From: Porogramme epimiltina
Taxonomy: Eukaryota; Basidiomycota; Agaricomycetes; Polyporales; Polyporaceae
Assembly (NCBI GenBank): GCA_900155495.1
Contig: FTLJ01001616.1
Coordinates: 1-13,811 of the forward strand
Direction: 5' to 3'
Length of the DNA stretch: 13,811 nt
Shown: piece by piece, positions 1 to 8,200 of the stretch
Layout of the letters: each line of letters opens with the position of its first letter
How positions within the stretch are numbered: position 1 is the stretch's first letter
Made by a program: the position numbers and the translations under genes
Notes under the pieces: generated by a model
Database searches by the model: none
Told to the model about the DNA's origin: nothing
The model's input: the letters and a program-made list of their open reading frames with translations, nothing else

Positions 1-83
1 CTGTCATTAAGAACGATTTCTTCGTACCTCATCAATCGTAATGGAGCACGTCGAAGGTCTCGCGTTACACGTAGCCCTGGCAC

Positions 84-609
84 CACGCGCGCGTCATCCC
101 GGACAGCGCGATCGCGGGCGCGCGCTTTGTGTCGACGCCCCACTACGCGCAGATGATGGGGAGCTCACGAAGGTGAACATCCCGAAGAGTGACAAAGGCT
201 GCGAGCTTGATTCTCACGGCGCGAGCGGGAATGGAGAGAGCGGTGCGCGCGCACTCTCCCTGCACTGTTTGGCCTGAGGGCGCGGGTGGAGCCTTGTGCT
301 CTGCGAGGGCATGGCGCCCCTCCGCGCGCTCCTCGAATTCGACGCGTACCCCCACCCGCAGGCAACGCGATCGCCAGGCCCATCTTCTCGAGTGCGCGAC
401 GCGAGCTCCAGCTGACGCACGCGTGGACGGTGAGCGTCTCCCACAGTACCCACTCGCGTCCGCCCGTGCTCACCTCCGACTACCTCTTCGTAGCGCAGAA
501 CGTCGTGACGCTCTGCACCCGCGCGTGCAAAGATAGCCCATGCGCGCCGCGGCTCTGTCAGGACGCCTACGACGTCATCGGCTGCGCGCGGAAAATGGCT
601 GGTGGCTAA
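84..609 (+). pseudogene. Unrecognised coding-like scraps, frame-broken
   Basis: I do not recognise this gene. Three + strand stretches read like protein, but in different frames. Near 87-150 the reading ARVIPDSAIAGARFVSTPHY appears. From about 154 another frame gives GELTKVNIPKSDKGCELDSH. At 290-361 a further frame gives LVLCEGMAPLRALLEFDAY. A fourth stretch, about 420-608, is open and ends at a stop (607-609). No start codon or splice pattern joins them. The - strand is also open over much of this GC-rich sequence, so the strand is not certain. The most likely reading is a decayed gene with several frameshifts. The alternative is chance open frames in high-GC DNA. Confidence 0.22.
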
Positions 610-762
610 TGCGTGCGCGCTCTCGACTAGGACGCCAATGAGGTGCGCGCACCCCCGCTTCATTGCGCCCCCGCTCTCCCGCCTGCGTCGCTGACCTTCG
701 CGCGCGCGCCACATTGACAGACGGCGGGCGTGTACGGCACTTCGGTACTCCGCCTGGGCCAG

Positions 763-900
763 CTATCCACCCCGCCTGTGCACCCTGCTCGCGCGATATC
801 CCCCCTGCGCGTCCGTAACGAACTGCCGCGCGCCTGCGTCGAACACGACCACCTGATTAGGTACGAGCGCGCCCCCCACGAGCGCGAGCAGAGCACTGAG
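763..900 (-). pseudogene. Unrecognised fragment, 45 codons open to a TAG
   Basis: Read on the - strand from 900 down to a TAG at 765-763, the sequence gives a protein-like run including LVGGALVPNQVVVFDAG followed by ARQFVTDAQGGYRAS. The hydrophobic-then-polar pattern looks more natural than the overlapping frames. No family is recognised and no start codon is visible. It lies downstream of the glutathione transferase remnant on the same strand and could be a separate decayed gene. The rest of 610-1174 is GC-rich with overlapping open frames on both strands, and nothing else there could be assigned. Confidence 0.2.
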
Positions 901-1174
901 GTGAGTCCCGCATCCGTTCTTCGGCGCTTGTATCTAGGATCGCTGACCCGCGAGTTTGTTGCGCGTTTGTGTCGGTAGTCGCGTACGCGCACCCCTGGCT
1001 CCTCCGAGGCAGTGGCGTGCGCGAACGGCGCGGAGACGGAGCAGCGTAGCCATCGGGCGCCGCGCTGCCCTCCAGCTCTACTTGGCGGTCGCCAGCGTAG
1101 TGGCCGTTCTTGAAGCGACGCTCCCTCTACTACGAGGCGTCGCCCCGCGGGTCGACCTGCAAGCCTAAAGGAGG

Positions 1175-2233
1175 GATCAATCGCTCTCCAGCCGCGCACA
1201 ACGAGGGTGAGGACGTACGTGGCGCTGCGGCCAGTAGTGCGTCTTGATGTACTCCACGTCGACGGAGACGCGTCAACACAGCTTCGAAATCGACCTGCAG
1301 CGCCGCGCGTGCACGCGCGGGTCAGGGCACTGTCGCGCGCAGTCCACACGGAGCACAGAAGGGAGCTATGGCACTCACAGGTCGATCTCTGGGTATCCGT
1401 TGCGAATCGTGCGGAGGTTGTGCTTGAAGCGGCAGACGTAGACGGGGTCGAAGCAGACGACCGTGACGGAGAGGTGGCCGCTGGCAAGGCAGTCCTTACC
1501 CGCGGGCATCTACACGAGATGGTCAATGGATGCGGAGAGCGGCGCGACGGCGGCATCGTGTGCCTGCTGCGACGTCTCCAACCTGGCATTGTACACCCTG
1601 TGCGTGACGCGTGGGACGGTCGGCGTGGGGCGCAGGGGAGAGAGGGAAGGAGGGACGGCCATGCACCAGAAGACGGCGGCGCACCGGCCCTCGTCCTCGG
1701 AGCGCGCCTTGAGGTAGAGGTCTTTGACGTGCTGTGTGCCGTAGAGGAGGTTCGCGTCCGCGTCGGGGAAGGGATCGGAGGTGGAGAACGGCCAGCCGCT
1801 CTTGCTCGTGCGCGAGGACACGACTGCCGCACTTTGGCTGCCTTCCGTGTGAGCCCTATCCTGTGGAGCGGACGGGGTACACGGGCAGACGCACCGACGA
1901 GGTCCTCCACACCTTGAGTCTGCGGACGAATCAGGGCGTGCGCCGCTCGCGCTGGAAGAAGTACGCGTTGGGTGCATCTCGAGAGCAGGGAGGGGAGGGA
2001 ACTCTCGGCACGCGGCACAGACATGGACGTGGTGCTGACCGGCCGTGCGACTAGACGAGCGTTGCCGCTGGGTATATGCGCATATATGCGTGCGGCGCAC
2101 CCTCCTCGGGAGCGAACTGCCCGGCCTTCTTAATGAAGCTCCTGAAAGACGACGGCTAGCGGTTGAAGGAGCCGTCTGGCCCGGAGATGCTCTTGCTGAT
2201 GTCGCTGAACTTGGAGACATCGCATTGGCTCAT
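1175..2233 (-). pseudogene. ECM4/omega-class glutathione S-transferase pseudogene
   Basis: This is the relic of a glutathionyl-hydroquinone reductase (ECM4/YqjG type), which reduces glutathionyl-quinones and related conjugates using a catalytic Cys and glutathione. The start is the ATG at 2233-2231, giving MSQCDVSKFSDISKSISGPD, a typical family N-terminus. A TAG at 2158-2156 interrupts it, and the same frame resumes with PSSFRSFIKKAGQFAPEE. Later pieces in shifting frames are SGWPFSTSDPFPDADANLLY (about 1800-1740), an alpha-helical VYNARLETSQQAHDAAVAPL (about 1600), GKDCLASGHLSVTVVCFDPV (about 1500-1440), FKHNLRTIRNGYPEI (about 1430-1384) and VDVEYIKTHYW (about 1260-1228). An intron relic from 1378 to 1295 keeps a GTGAGT donor, a CTGAC branch site and a CTGCAG acceptor. 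The expected catalytic YACPW segment is not recognisable. Frameshifts and stops make it non-functional. The family assignment rests on remembered motif patterns and is strong. Confidence 0.8.
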
Positions 2234-2669
2234 CGCGCGGGCGGAGGAAGGTGTGGGCTTCTGTGACGGGCTAACGGGGAGGGACGGGTGTAGGGCGGCG
2301 GCCCGGAGGAAGCTTGGGCTTCTGGTCTCCACAGGGGGCGATAACAGGTGGATGGGACGACGCGGGCTAATCATGGGGCGGGCGATTGGGTTGGATAGGG
2401 CTCCCTGTAAGGCTGCCCATCGCACATGCACGTCATGTCCCTTACTCAGTGTCTGCGTTAGCCTCGCTGCCCGATCGCATCTTTCTCCGGTGCCCTCGCC
2501 GTCCTGGACCTCCGATAAAAACGGGTCAGATAATCTGCGCGCCGCACCAGGGACTGCAAATCTTAAGCTCCAGCCCAGCTGAGTAGGATGGGGCGGACAG
2601 GGAGAGAGAGCACTCTGCCAAGTGCACGTCAGGGCCCCAAGTCTGACGTCCCCCTTCCTTCGTCCAGTC

Positions 2670-2671
2670 NN
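2670..2671. other. Two ambiguous bases (NN), assembly gap or uncalled bases
   Basis: The sequence reads gtcnnctcat here. This is the only ambiguity in the window. It marks a draft-quality spot, so the local length may be wrong. It lies outside both neighbouring gene remnants and does not explain their stops or frameshifts. Confidence 0.95.
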
Positions 2672-2983
2672 CTCATAGTCGTCCGATGCGCCCCCTCGCA
2701 AATACTAGGAAGCTCGCCTGTGTAACGGACACCTAGCCAAATGACCCCTGTTCAATATATACGTTGTTGAACTTCAACGCCCCATTTGGCGCGATTAAGG
2801 AGCAGCCTACTGTTAGCCGTATGTAAGGATGTCAGGGTGGCGGAGACTGGGAGACCTCGCATGGGTAGTCTTCAGGCGTAGCAAGTGCGTTGAATCGCGT
2901 GTTGTAAGACATATTACGGGCGTAGTGACAGAGCGATCTAAAGACTGATCTAATTGCATGCACCAGTCCGCGAATATAATACG

Positions 2984-2995
2984 TAACCCTAACCC
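2984..2995 (+). repeat. Two tandem TAACCC units (telomere-type motif)
   Basis: TAACCCTAACCC is two copies of the complement of the TTAGGG repeat used by most filamentous fungi. It may be a chance 12-mer, a healed-break scar, or a Rap1/Tbf1/telobox-like protein site in the divergent promoter region. Only two units are present. Confidence 0.5.
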
Positions 2996-3373
2996 GTACA
3001 CGTCTCCCGCCCCTGCCCCCAAGGCCACAAGCTCCTCTCGACCTTCCCTCCCCGCCACCTGCACACATATGCAACATCTGCTACTTTTACTCGCGCTGCT
3101 CTTCACCGCAACCATGTCCCACAACATGCTCCCGTGACAACAGTCTTGCTCAGGTCCGACGACCCCAGGTTTTGCGCTCACCTACGCTTCTCGTGCAGCT
3201 GGATAACCAACTAAAACCTGATAGTAGCGAGGTTCCGGCTTGGGTGGGACACTACGTGGGCTCTACTCCGCCCAATGCGCCTCTCATAGAACCGGGTGAC
3301 GAACGGCGTCGTGGATAGGAAGACCATTCACTGAGTGAGTCGCATTACTTGTCCCCCCCTATCCGCCTTTGCA

Positions 3374-4420
3374 ATTGAACCTCGCCGTCAAGTACTGCAA
3401 GCCTCTACGGTGACCATCGCCGCCGTCGACAGAGTCACCACCAAACACTTCCACTTCCTCCTGCCCGTGAGCGGCGCCAAGCCGTACGTCTAGATCACCG
3501 CACAATACTCGCGCCCCCAGCGCAACTGGGACACAGTCGCGCACGCCGTGCATACCGAGCACCTCCGCAGCAAGCTTCAGGGCGACGGTATCTCGCGCGA
3601 CGCGATCGCGTCCCAGTACTCCTTCCGGGCGATGTGGCAGACTACGTTCTACGGCGACGCGGCGATCGGGCGGGAGCACTACACCGAGAGGCATCGCGCT
3701 CGTCAAGGGGCTCAAAGGCGCGTCGCGCGTCGTCCCCTTCGACCGCAGTACTAGTAAGTCCTCCCCAGCGCGCCCCGTTCCCCGCCCCACTCTGAGCATT
3801 TGCTCACCCGGCCCATTCCCTCCCCTGTTCCCTCTCCATCTCCGTCCCCAGCGATCCGCCCCCGTCCGCGCGAGCTCGACGACGGCACCCCCCAGAAGCG
3901 CCAACCCGTGCGCCAAGTACACGTACACGTCGACCAGACCCCCCGACTCCGCCGCCGCCCTCGTGCGTCGGCACCTCCCCGCCGCGGACGTGCCCGCGCT
4001 GCTCGCGCGCCGCTTCCAGGTCATTTTTGGGCAGTGGGGCGGCCGATCGGGCGCACGGTGTGGGACTGGCTGGTCGCGCTGTGCGACGGGCGCAGCGTCG
4101 ATGCCGCGCGCGACCTCGTGCCCACGACGTTGCGCTACCCGAGACGTTCAGCGTGCGGTTCGGCGCGGGGCGCAGGTGGAAGTATGTACGGGGGATGGAG
4201 CCGGAGGAGGGGGTGCTGACCATGTGGTGCGTGTTTGGTTTTATGCTCGTGGAGAACATAGTAGAGCTTACTTGCACGGGCTCTGTTTAGTTATGATTCG
4301 AGCGACGGCGGGGAGACGGCGATTTTCACTCCTCACACCGCATTCGAGGACCCGTCTACACCAGAGGGCGCACCCATGAGGGAGTGGATCGATCTTAGGC
4401 TTGTGGCGTTGTATGGTTGA
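3374..4420 (+). pseudogene. CmcJ/AsaB/GA4-desaturase-like oxidoreductase pseudogene
   Basis: This is a relic of the fungal hydroxylase/desaturase family that includes AsaB and GA4 desaturase and is often annotated as CmcJ-like methyltransferase. Intact members are putative oxidoreductases of secondary metabolism. From 3416 one frame reads IAAVDRVTTKHFHFLLPVSG and hits a TAG at 3491-3493. It resumes with NWDTVAHAVHTEHLRSK (about 3525-3575), then shifts frame near 3690 to GIALVKGLKGASRVVPFDRS. A GTAAGT donor at 3754 and a CCCCAG acceptor ending at 3851 mark an intron relic. Next come RPRELDDGTPQKRQPV and VHVDQT (about 3860-3940, the HxD region), RRHLPAADVPALLARRFQ, VWDWLVALCDGRSVDAARDL, FSVRFGAGRRWKYVRGMEPE, and finally SDGGETAIFTPHTAFEDPST to a TGA at 4418-4420. 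At least three frame changes and one internal stop break it. The family's usual IKCFDS-like segment after the KYVRGM motif is lost. No clear start codon remains. Confidence 0.8.
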
Positions 4421-4525
4421 GGGAATCTCGACGAGTTTGGTCAGGACACTGTACTTCATCTACATCCGAATGTACTTACACCGCTCGGCGGTGATGCCAT
4501 GAGAGTACAGTTTCGGCTTCGCAAA

Positions 4526-4533
4526 TGACGTCA
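4526..4533. promoter_or_regulatory. TGACGTCA, perfect CRE/bZIP-type palindrome
   Basis: This 8-bp palindrome is the consensus site of ATF/CREB-type bZIP factors, which in fungi include stress and development regulators of the Atf1 type. It lies about 760 bases upstream of the NLR start and 10 bases from a CACGTG box. A second perfect copy lies in the last NLR intron at 8268-8275. Function is inferred from motif identity only. Confidence 0.35.
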
Positions 4534-4542
4534 CAGTTGAAG

Positions 4543-4548
4543 CACGTG
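4543..4548. promoter_or_regulatory. CACGTG box (bHLH or Cbf1-type site), copy 1
   Basis: This hexamer is the consensus for bHLH factors such as Cbf1. It is the first of three exact copies in the 750 bases before the NLR start codon and lies next to the CRE palindrome. Motif identity is the only evidence. Confidence 0.3.
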
Positions 4549-4854
4549 ATGGGATTGTTGATGCTTTTGTCCGAATGTTGTGCAACCGTCTCGATTCTCA
4601 ACCAGTTGCAACTTGCAACGTCACCTTAAACAAACCAGCAACACCTCATTGAAATCCAGGTGTCAAAATATTGTATGTAGTATTATCATCGTTTTGAGCC
4701 CCTAAGCTAACACTGTCTCAATAGTTTGCTGGCGCGTTGGCCGCAGCCGCGACGAGCGCGCGGCACATTTAGAAGCTTATGCGCACGATGTTAAGCCATT
4801 GGTAGCTTCGTGAGAGGCGGTAGAAAGGAAGGCATGAGTAGGACATGGAGGAAA

Positions 4855-4860
4855 CACGTG
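4855..4860. promoter_or_regulatory. CACGTG box, copy 2
   Basis: Second exact copy of the hexamer in the NLR upstream region, about 430 bases before the start codon. Motif identity is the only evidence. Confidence 0.28.
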
Positions 4861-5164
4861 AGTCGGCATCTCTTTCGTTTGCTGCTTAATCAACTTCGGA
4901 CTATGCGCCCACTACGAGTCATGAGATCATCTGTACACGATGGTAGATTTGTCTTCATTACCCGCCATGATAATGACACTCTCTGGGAAAACATAGTTGA
5001 CTAGGTTGCACTTGTGATTCTACAGCTCGCAGTCCCATCTTGTGGATAGGAATCATGTGTGTGACGCTTCGAATGCCCCATGCGCGCCTGCCTCGAAGCT
5101 TTCCACAAGCGCACGAATTCTCACGTCCGCCAGAAATGCCATATAGATCACGGCGATAGCCACC

Positions 5165-5170
5165 ACGTGT
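5165..5170. promoter_or_regulatory. CACGTG box, copy 3
   Basis: Third exact copy, about 120 bases before the NLR start codon and so at a plausible proximal-promoter distance. Motif identity is the only evidence. Confidence 0.3.
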
Positions 5171-5291
5171 TTGCAACAGTGTACGCACACCGTGAAGTCT
5201 CGACGTGTCAGTGCGTTCAATCCTTCTCCTCCCCACCAGCTACCATTCTTACCTTCTCCTCGCTGCGCCGTAGCCCTACTACGACGTCACG

Positions 5292-8200
5292 ATGCGGAAG
5301 ATCCGCGCAAAGTGGCACAAGCTCAGAGGGCGTACGCCCACCCCAGAGCCGCGACCCCAGGAACAAGTACATCGATCTGCGTCGGTGCCGCTACCTACCA
5401 CAGAGACAGACACCATCCCGTCACGGCCCGTCTCTCAACAAGCCCATGAACATGCGTCGTCACGCCCAGCAGGGATATCCATACCCACCCCACAAGCTCC
5501 TGCAGGGTCTTCATCGACCGCGGAAACCCTTGTCGCGAAGACGCACAGTGCACCCCCCACTGGACTCCCTTCCTCTGAGACGGGACCTAATCCAGAGCCG
5601 ACGACTCCAGGACACATCTCAACTACAGCGGATGCTACGTCTGCTCAACAAGGAAGCGGGTCTGAAGTTCATCCACAAACAACTACAAAGAGCGGCTCGA
5701 ACGTCGGAGATATGGTCACGGGTGCGGTGCGCCTAGCACTCGACATTACCGAGTCGCTCTCCGATGGGGTTCCGTTCCTTCCCGGTGTGGTTAAGGCACT
5801 TAAAACTGTCTTGGAGGCTTACGAGGTATGTCGTTTGCGATCGTTAGTTTGCTCGGCGCTCTCCATACAGCTCTGACATATGATCCATTACGCACAAATC
5901 ACGCGAATATTCCAGAAATATGCTTCCAATCGAGAGTCTATGGTCATGCTGCAAAAATACATTGAATCTATGAACACCATGATCAAGTCAGTTTGTCCAA
6001 AAGACGGGCACTGTCCGCCAAAGCTGGAGGAGCAGCTGGGAATCTTCAACAAGTACGTACACATTCAAAATATCTACAGTCGCGCCGTCGTATTGACATA
6101 ATGACGTGGGTATAGGAATGTGGAAAGCGTCGCTGTCGCGGTGGAAAGACTGAAAGGAAACGAGGGGGACCAAACAACGAAGAAGGTCGTGCGAGGGGCA
6201 TCACAAACACTACGCAAGGACAAGATCACAGAGGAACTCGACGGGTATGTCAAGAGTTTGTCGTGGTATTTGGACTGCCTCACGGTACGTGTCGGTGCGG
6301 TATAAACTGTGCAGGAGCATCATAATGACCACAATCCTAGCTTTCTGTGAGCATTTTGGTGTATACTGAAGTCAACGTGAGTTTCTAAATGCAGGTCAGC
6401 ACCATAAGTTGACCGTGATGGGGTTCATAGGGCATGCAAGTTTCCATTACTGGAGAGTTGGATGGCGTAAGCCGCAAACTCGACGATGTGCGCGGGGATA
6501 TTCATCAAGAAGGGGCCAAAACTCGTACTGAGGTTAAGAATGAGGGAGAACTCATCCGTGAGACGATCCGACAGACAGCGAGTAGTCCAGGTAAGCTCTT
6601 CGGTCATCTATATAGTAGTATTTCCAGCGCCATTAACATTACGTAATAGGAATTCGTCTCCGGTACGCCGCCGACGCCCGATTTGACACGAATGCAGGGC
6701 GTGAAGAATGCCTAGGGACAACACGTATAGAGGTTTTGTCCGCAGTGTACCACTGGATTGCCCATGGGAATGCTTTCGCTTTGGCCAAGGAGTATTCGGC
6801 CATGTTCAAGATTCCTCACGAGCTTCGAATTGTGTGGATGAACGGGCTACCAGGCACAGGGAAGTCCACACTGGCACAGACCATCGCGCAATGGAGTGAC
6901 CGTTTGGGCTGCCTGGGGGCAAGCTTCTTCTGTGCCCGATTTGGCGACCGCAACAACGTCCAGCTCATGTTTCCCACTATTGCCTTACACCTCGTACTTC
7001 ACCCTGCCACTCCTCCCGTGTTCAAGACGGCAGTGGAGCAAGCTGTGAAGGCCAATCCGGACATTCATCTCTCCCTTCCCTCACGCCAGCTCGAGAAGCT
7101 CATAGTCGGGCCTCTCCGCTCCTGCACCTCATCCGGTGGACACTGCTTTCCGCCTAACGTGATCGTCATTGACGCCCTCGATGAATGCAAGGACGATCAG
7201 CCAGTGTCGACTATCGTCCATGCTCTCTCTCTCCATGCCGATAGTCTCGGGCCTCTCAGGTTTATCGTGACAAGTCGCCCAGAAGCTCATATAACAACAG
7301 GGTTCAGAGGAAAAGCATTACTCAAGCATACCTACGATTTCCAACTGTCTTCGATACCGCTGGACATTGCCCTTCGTGATATTACAATCTACGTGGAAAC
7401 GATGTTCTCAGAGTTCCTGGAATGCCATCAAGGGCAGTTCGATGACGATTGGCCTAGTAAAGAGAAACGGTGGCAGCTTCGCGGCATGTCTGGCGGCCTC
7501 TTCATCCACATCTCCACAGCTCTGAAGTTCATTCTCGGCGCGAGTGATCCAGAGGAACAACTTGATTTATTACTTGGGGATCCTTCCGTCTCGATATCCA
7601 GCGCTACTGAGACATCACCCGCTGCTCACTTGTACGGAGTCTACCTGCAAGTCATGAAAGTCATCACTACTCCCGCGGAAGCTGCGCGGATGAAGAAGGT
7701 AGTCGGATCAGTTGTACTTCTCAAGGACCAACTTTCCCCAAATGATTTGGCATCTCTTGTCGACATGAAGAGCACGGTAGTACGACGGACGCTGCACCCC
7801 CTCCAGTCGATCCTGGTAGTGCCAGACGTCGATGAAACCAGCGGGGTTATCCGGATCATCCACCCTTCGTTTCCCGATTTTCTTGTCGACGGATCCAAGT
7901 GCACGCGCACCGACATTCTCGTCGACAGGAAGCTCCAAAACACATTCCTTTCAGAACGATGCTTGCAAATTATGAACGCGAATCTGTGCCGTAATCCGTG
8001 CAATATCGTGTCGACCTGGGCGACAAACATTGAGATTGAGGACCTTTTCTCCCGTCTCGCGGCCTCTGTCCCGGTTCACGTTCAGTACGCGTGTCGACAT
8101 TGGTCTAGCCACCTCTGTGAAGGGCACATAACCCAGGACGTAATTGCCCTGATCTCCGTGTTCACTCGAGAACATCTCCTGCACTGGCTAGAAGTCTCGA

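Larger units (their letters stand above)
2234..3373. other. Divergent intergenic region between two pseudogenes
   Basis: This 1.1 kb separates the starts of two oppositely transcribed gene remnants, so it probably held both promoters. It contains the two-base ambiguity at 2670-2671, a GTTGAA/TTCAAC inverted repeat with a one-base centre at 2766-2778, and a telomere-like doublet at 2984-2995. No TATA box well placed for either gene was seen. Open frames here (for example 2813-3181 on the - strand) show no protein-like features, and I see no gene. Confidence 0.5.
4421..5291. other. Intergenic region upstream of the NLR gene
   Basis: This 0.87 kb lies between the TGA of the upstream pseudogene and the NLR start codon, and probably holds the NLR promoter and 5' leader. 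The last 80 bases before the ATG are rich in C and T, as in many fungal core promoters, and no TATA box was found. The region contains a perfect CRE palindrome, three CACGTG boxes (annotated separately), a CACCGC/GCGGTG inverted repeat with a 3-nt centre at 4479-4493, and two tandem TTGCAAC units at 4606-4619. Short open frames such as 4810-5004 show no recognisable product. Confidence 0.55.

Noticed and set aside
1207..1917. 236-codon open frame on the + strand
   Set aside because: It is the antisense shadow of the ECM4-type remnant, whose ordered motifs read on the opposite strand.
660..2024. 454-codon open frame on the - strand
   Set aside because: It runs across the glutathione transferase remnant mostly in the wrong frame, is Arg/Ser/Pro-rich throughout, and only short parts match the family. 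It is a by-product of high GC content.
2079..2090. Perfect palindrome CGCATATATGCG, with a similar GCATATATGC at 11609-11618
   Set aside because: The first copy lies inside decayed coding sequence, the second in unrelated sequence, and no flanking similarity or target-site duplication is seen.
3359..4277. Long - strand open frames over the AsaB-like remnant
   Set aside because: They are antisense shadows; the recognisable family blocks are on the + strand.
5080..5736. 218-codon + frame starting with ATG and overlapping the NLR exon 1
   Set aside because: It overlaps exon 1 in another frame and has no protein-like features. It could at most act as an upstream ORF, and nothing supports that.
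5872..5915. Alternative first-intron acceptor near 5872 (CATACAG)
   Set aside because: The CTGAC branch-like motif lies just after it, the sequence to 5880 contains an in-frame TGA in one phase, and the acceptor at 5915 joins phase 0 to a helix that continues naturally (EAYE-KYASNRES).
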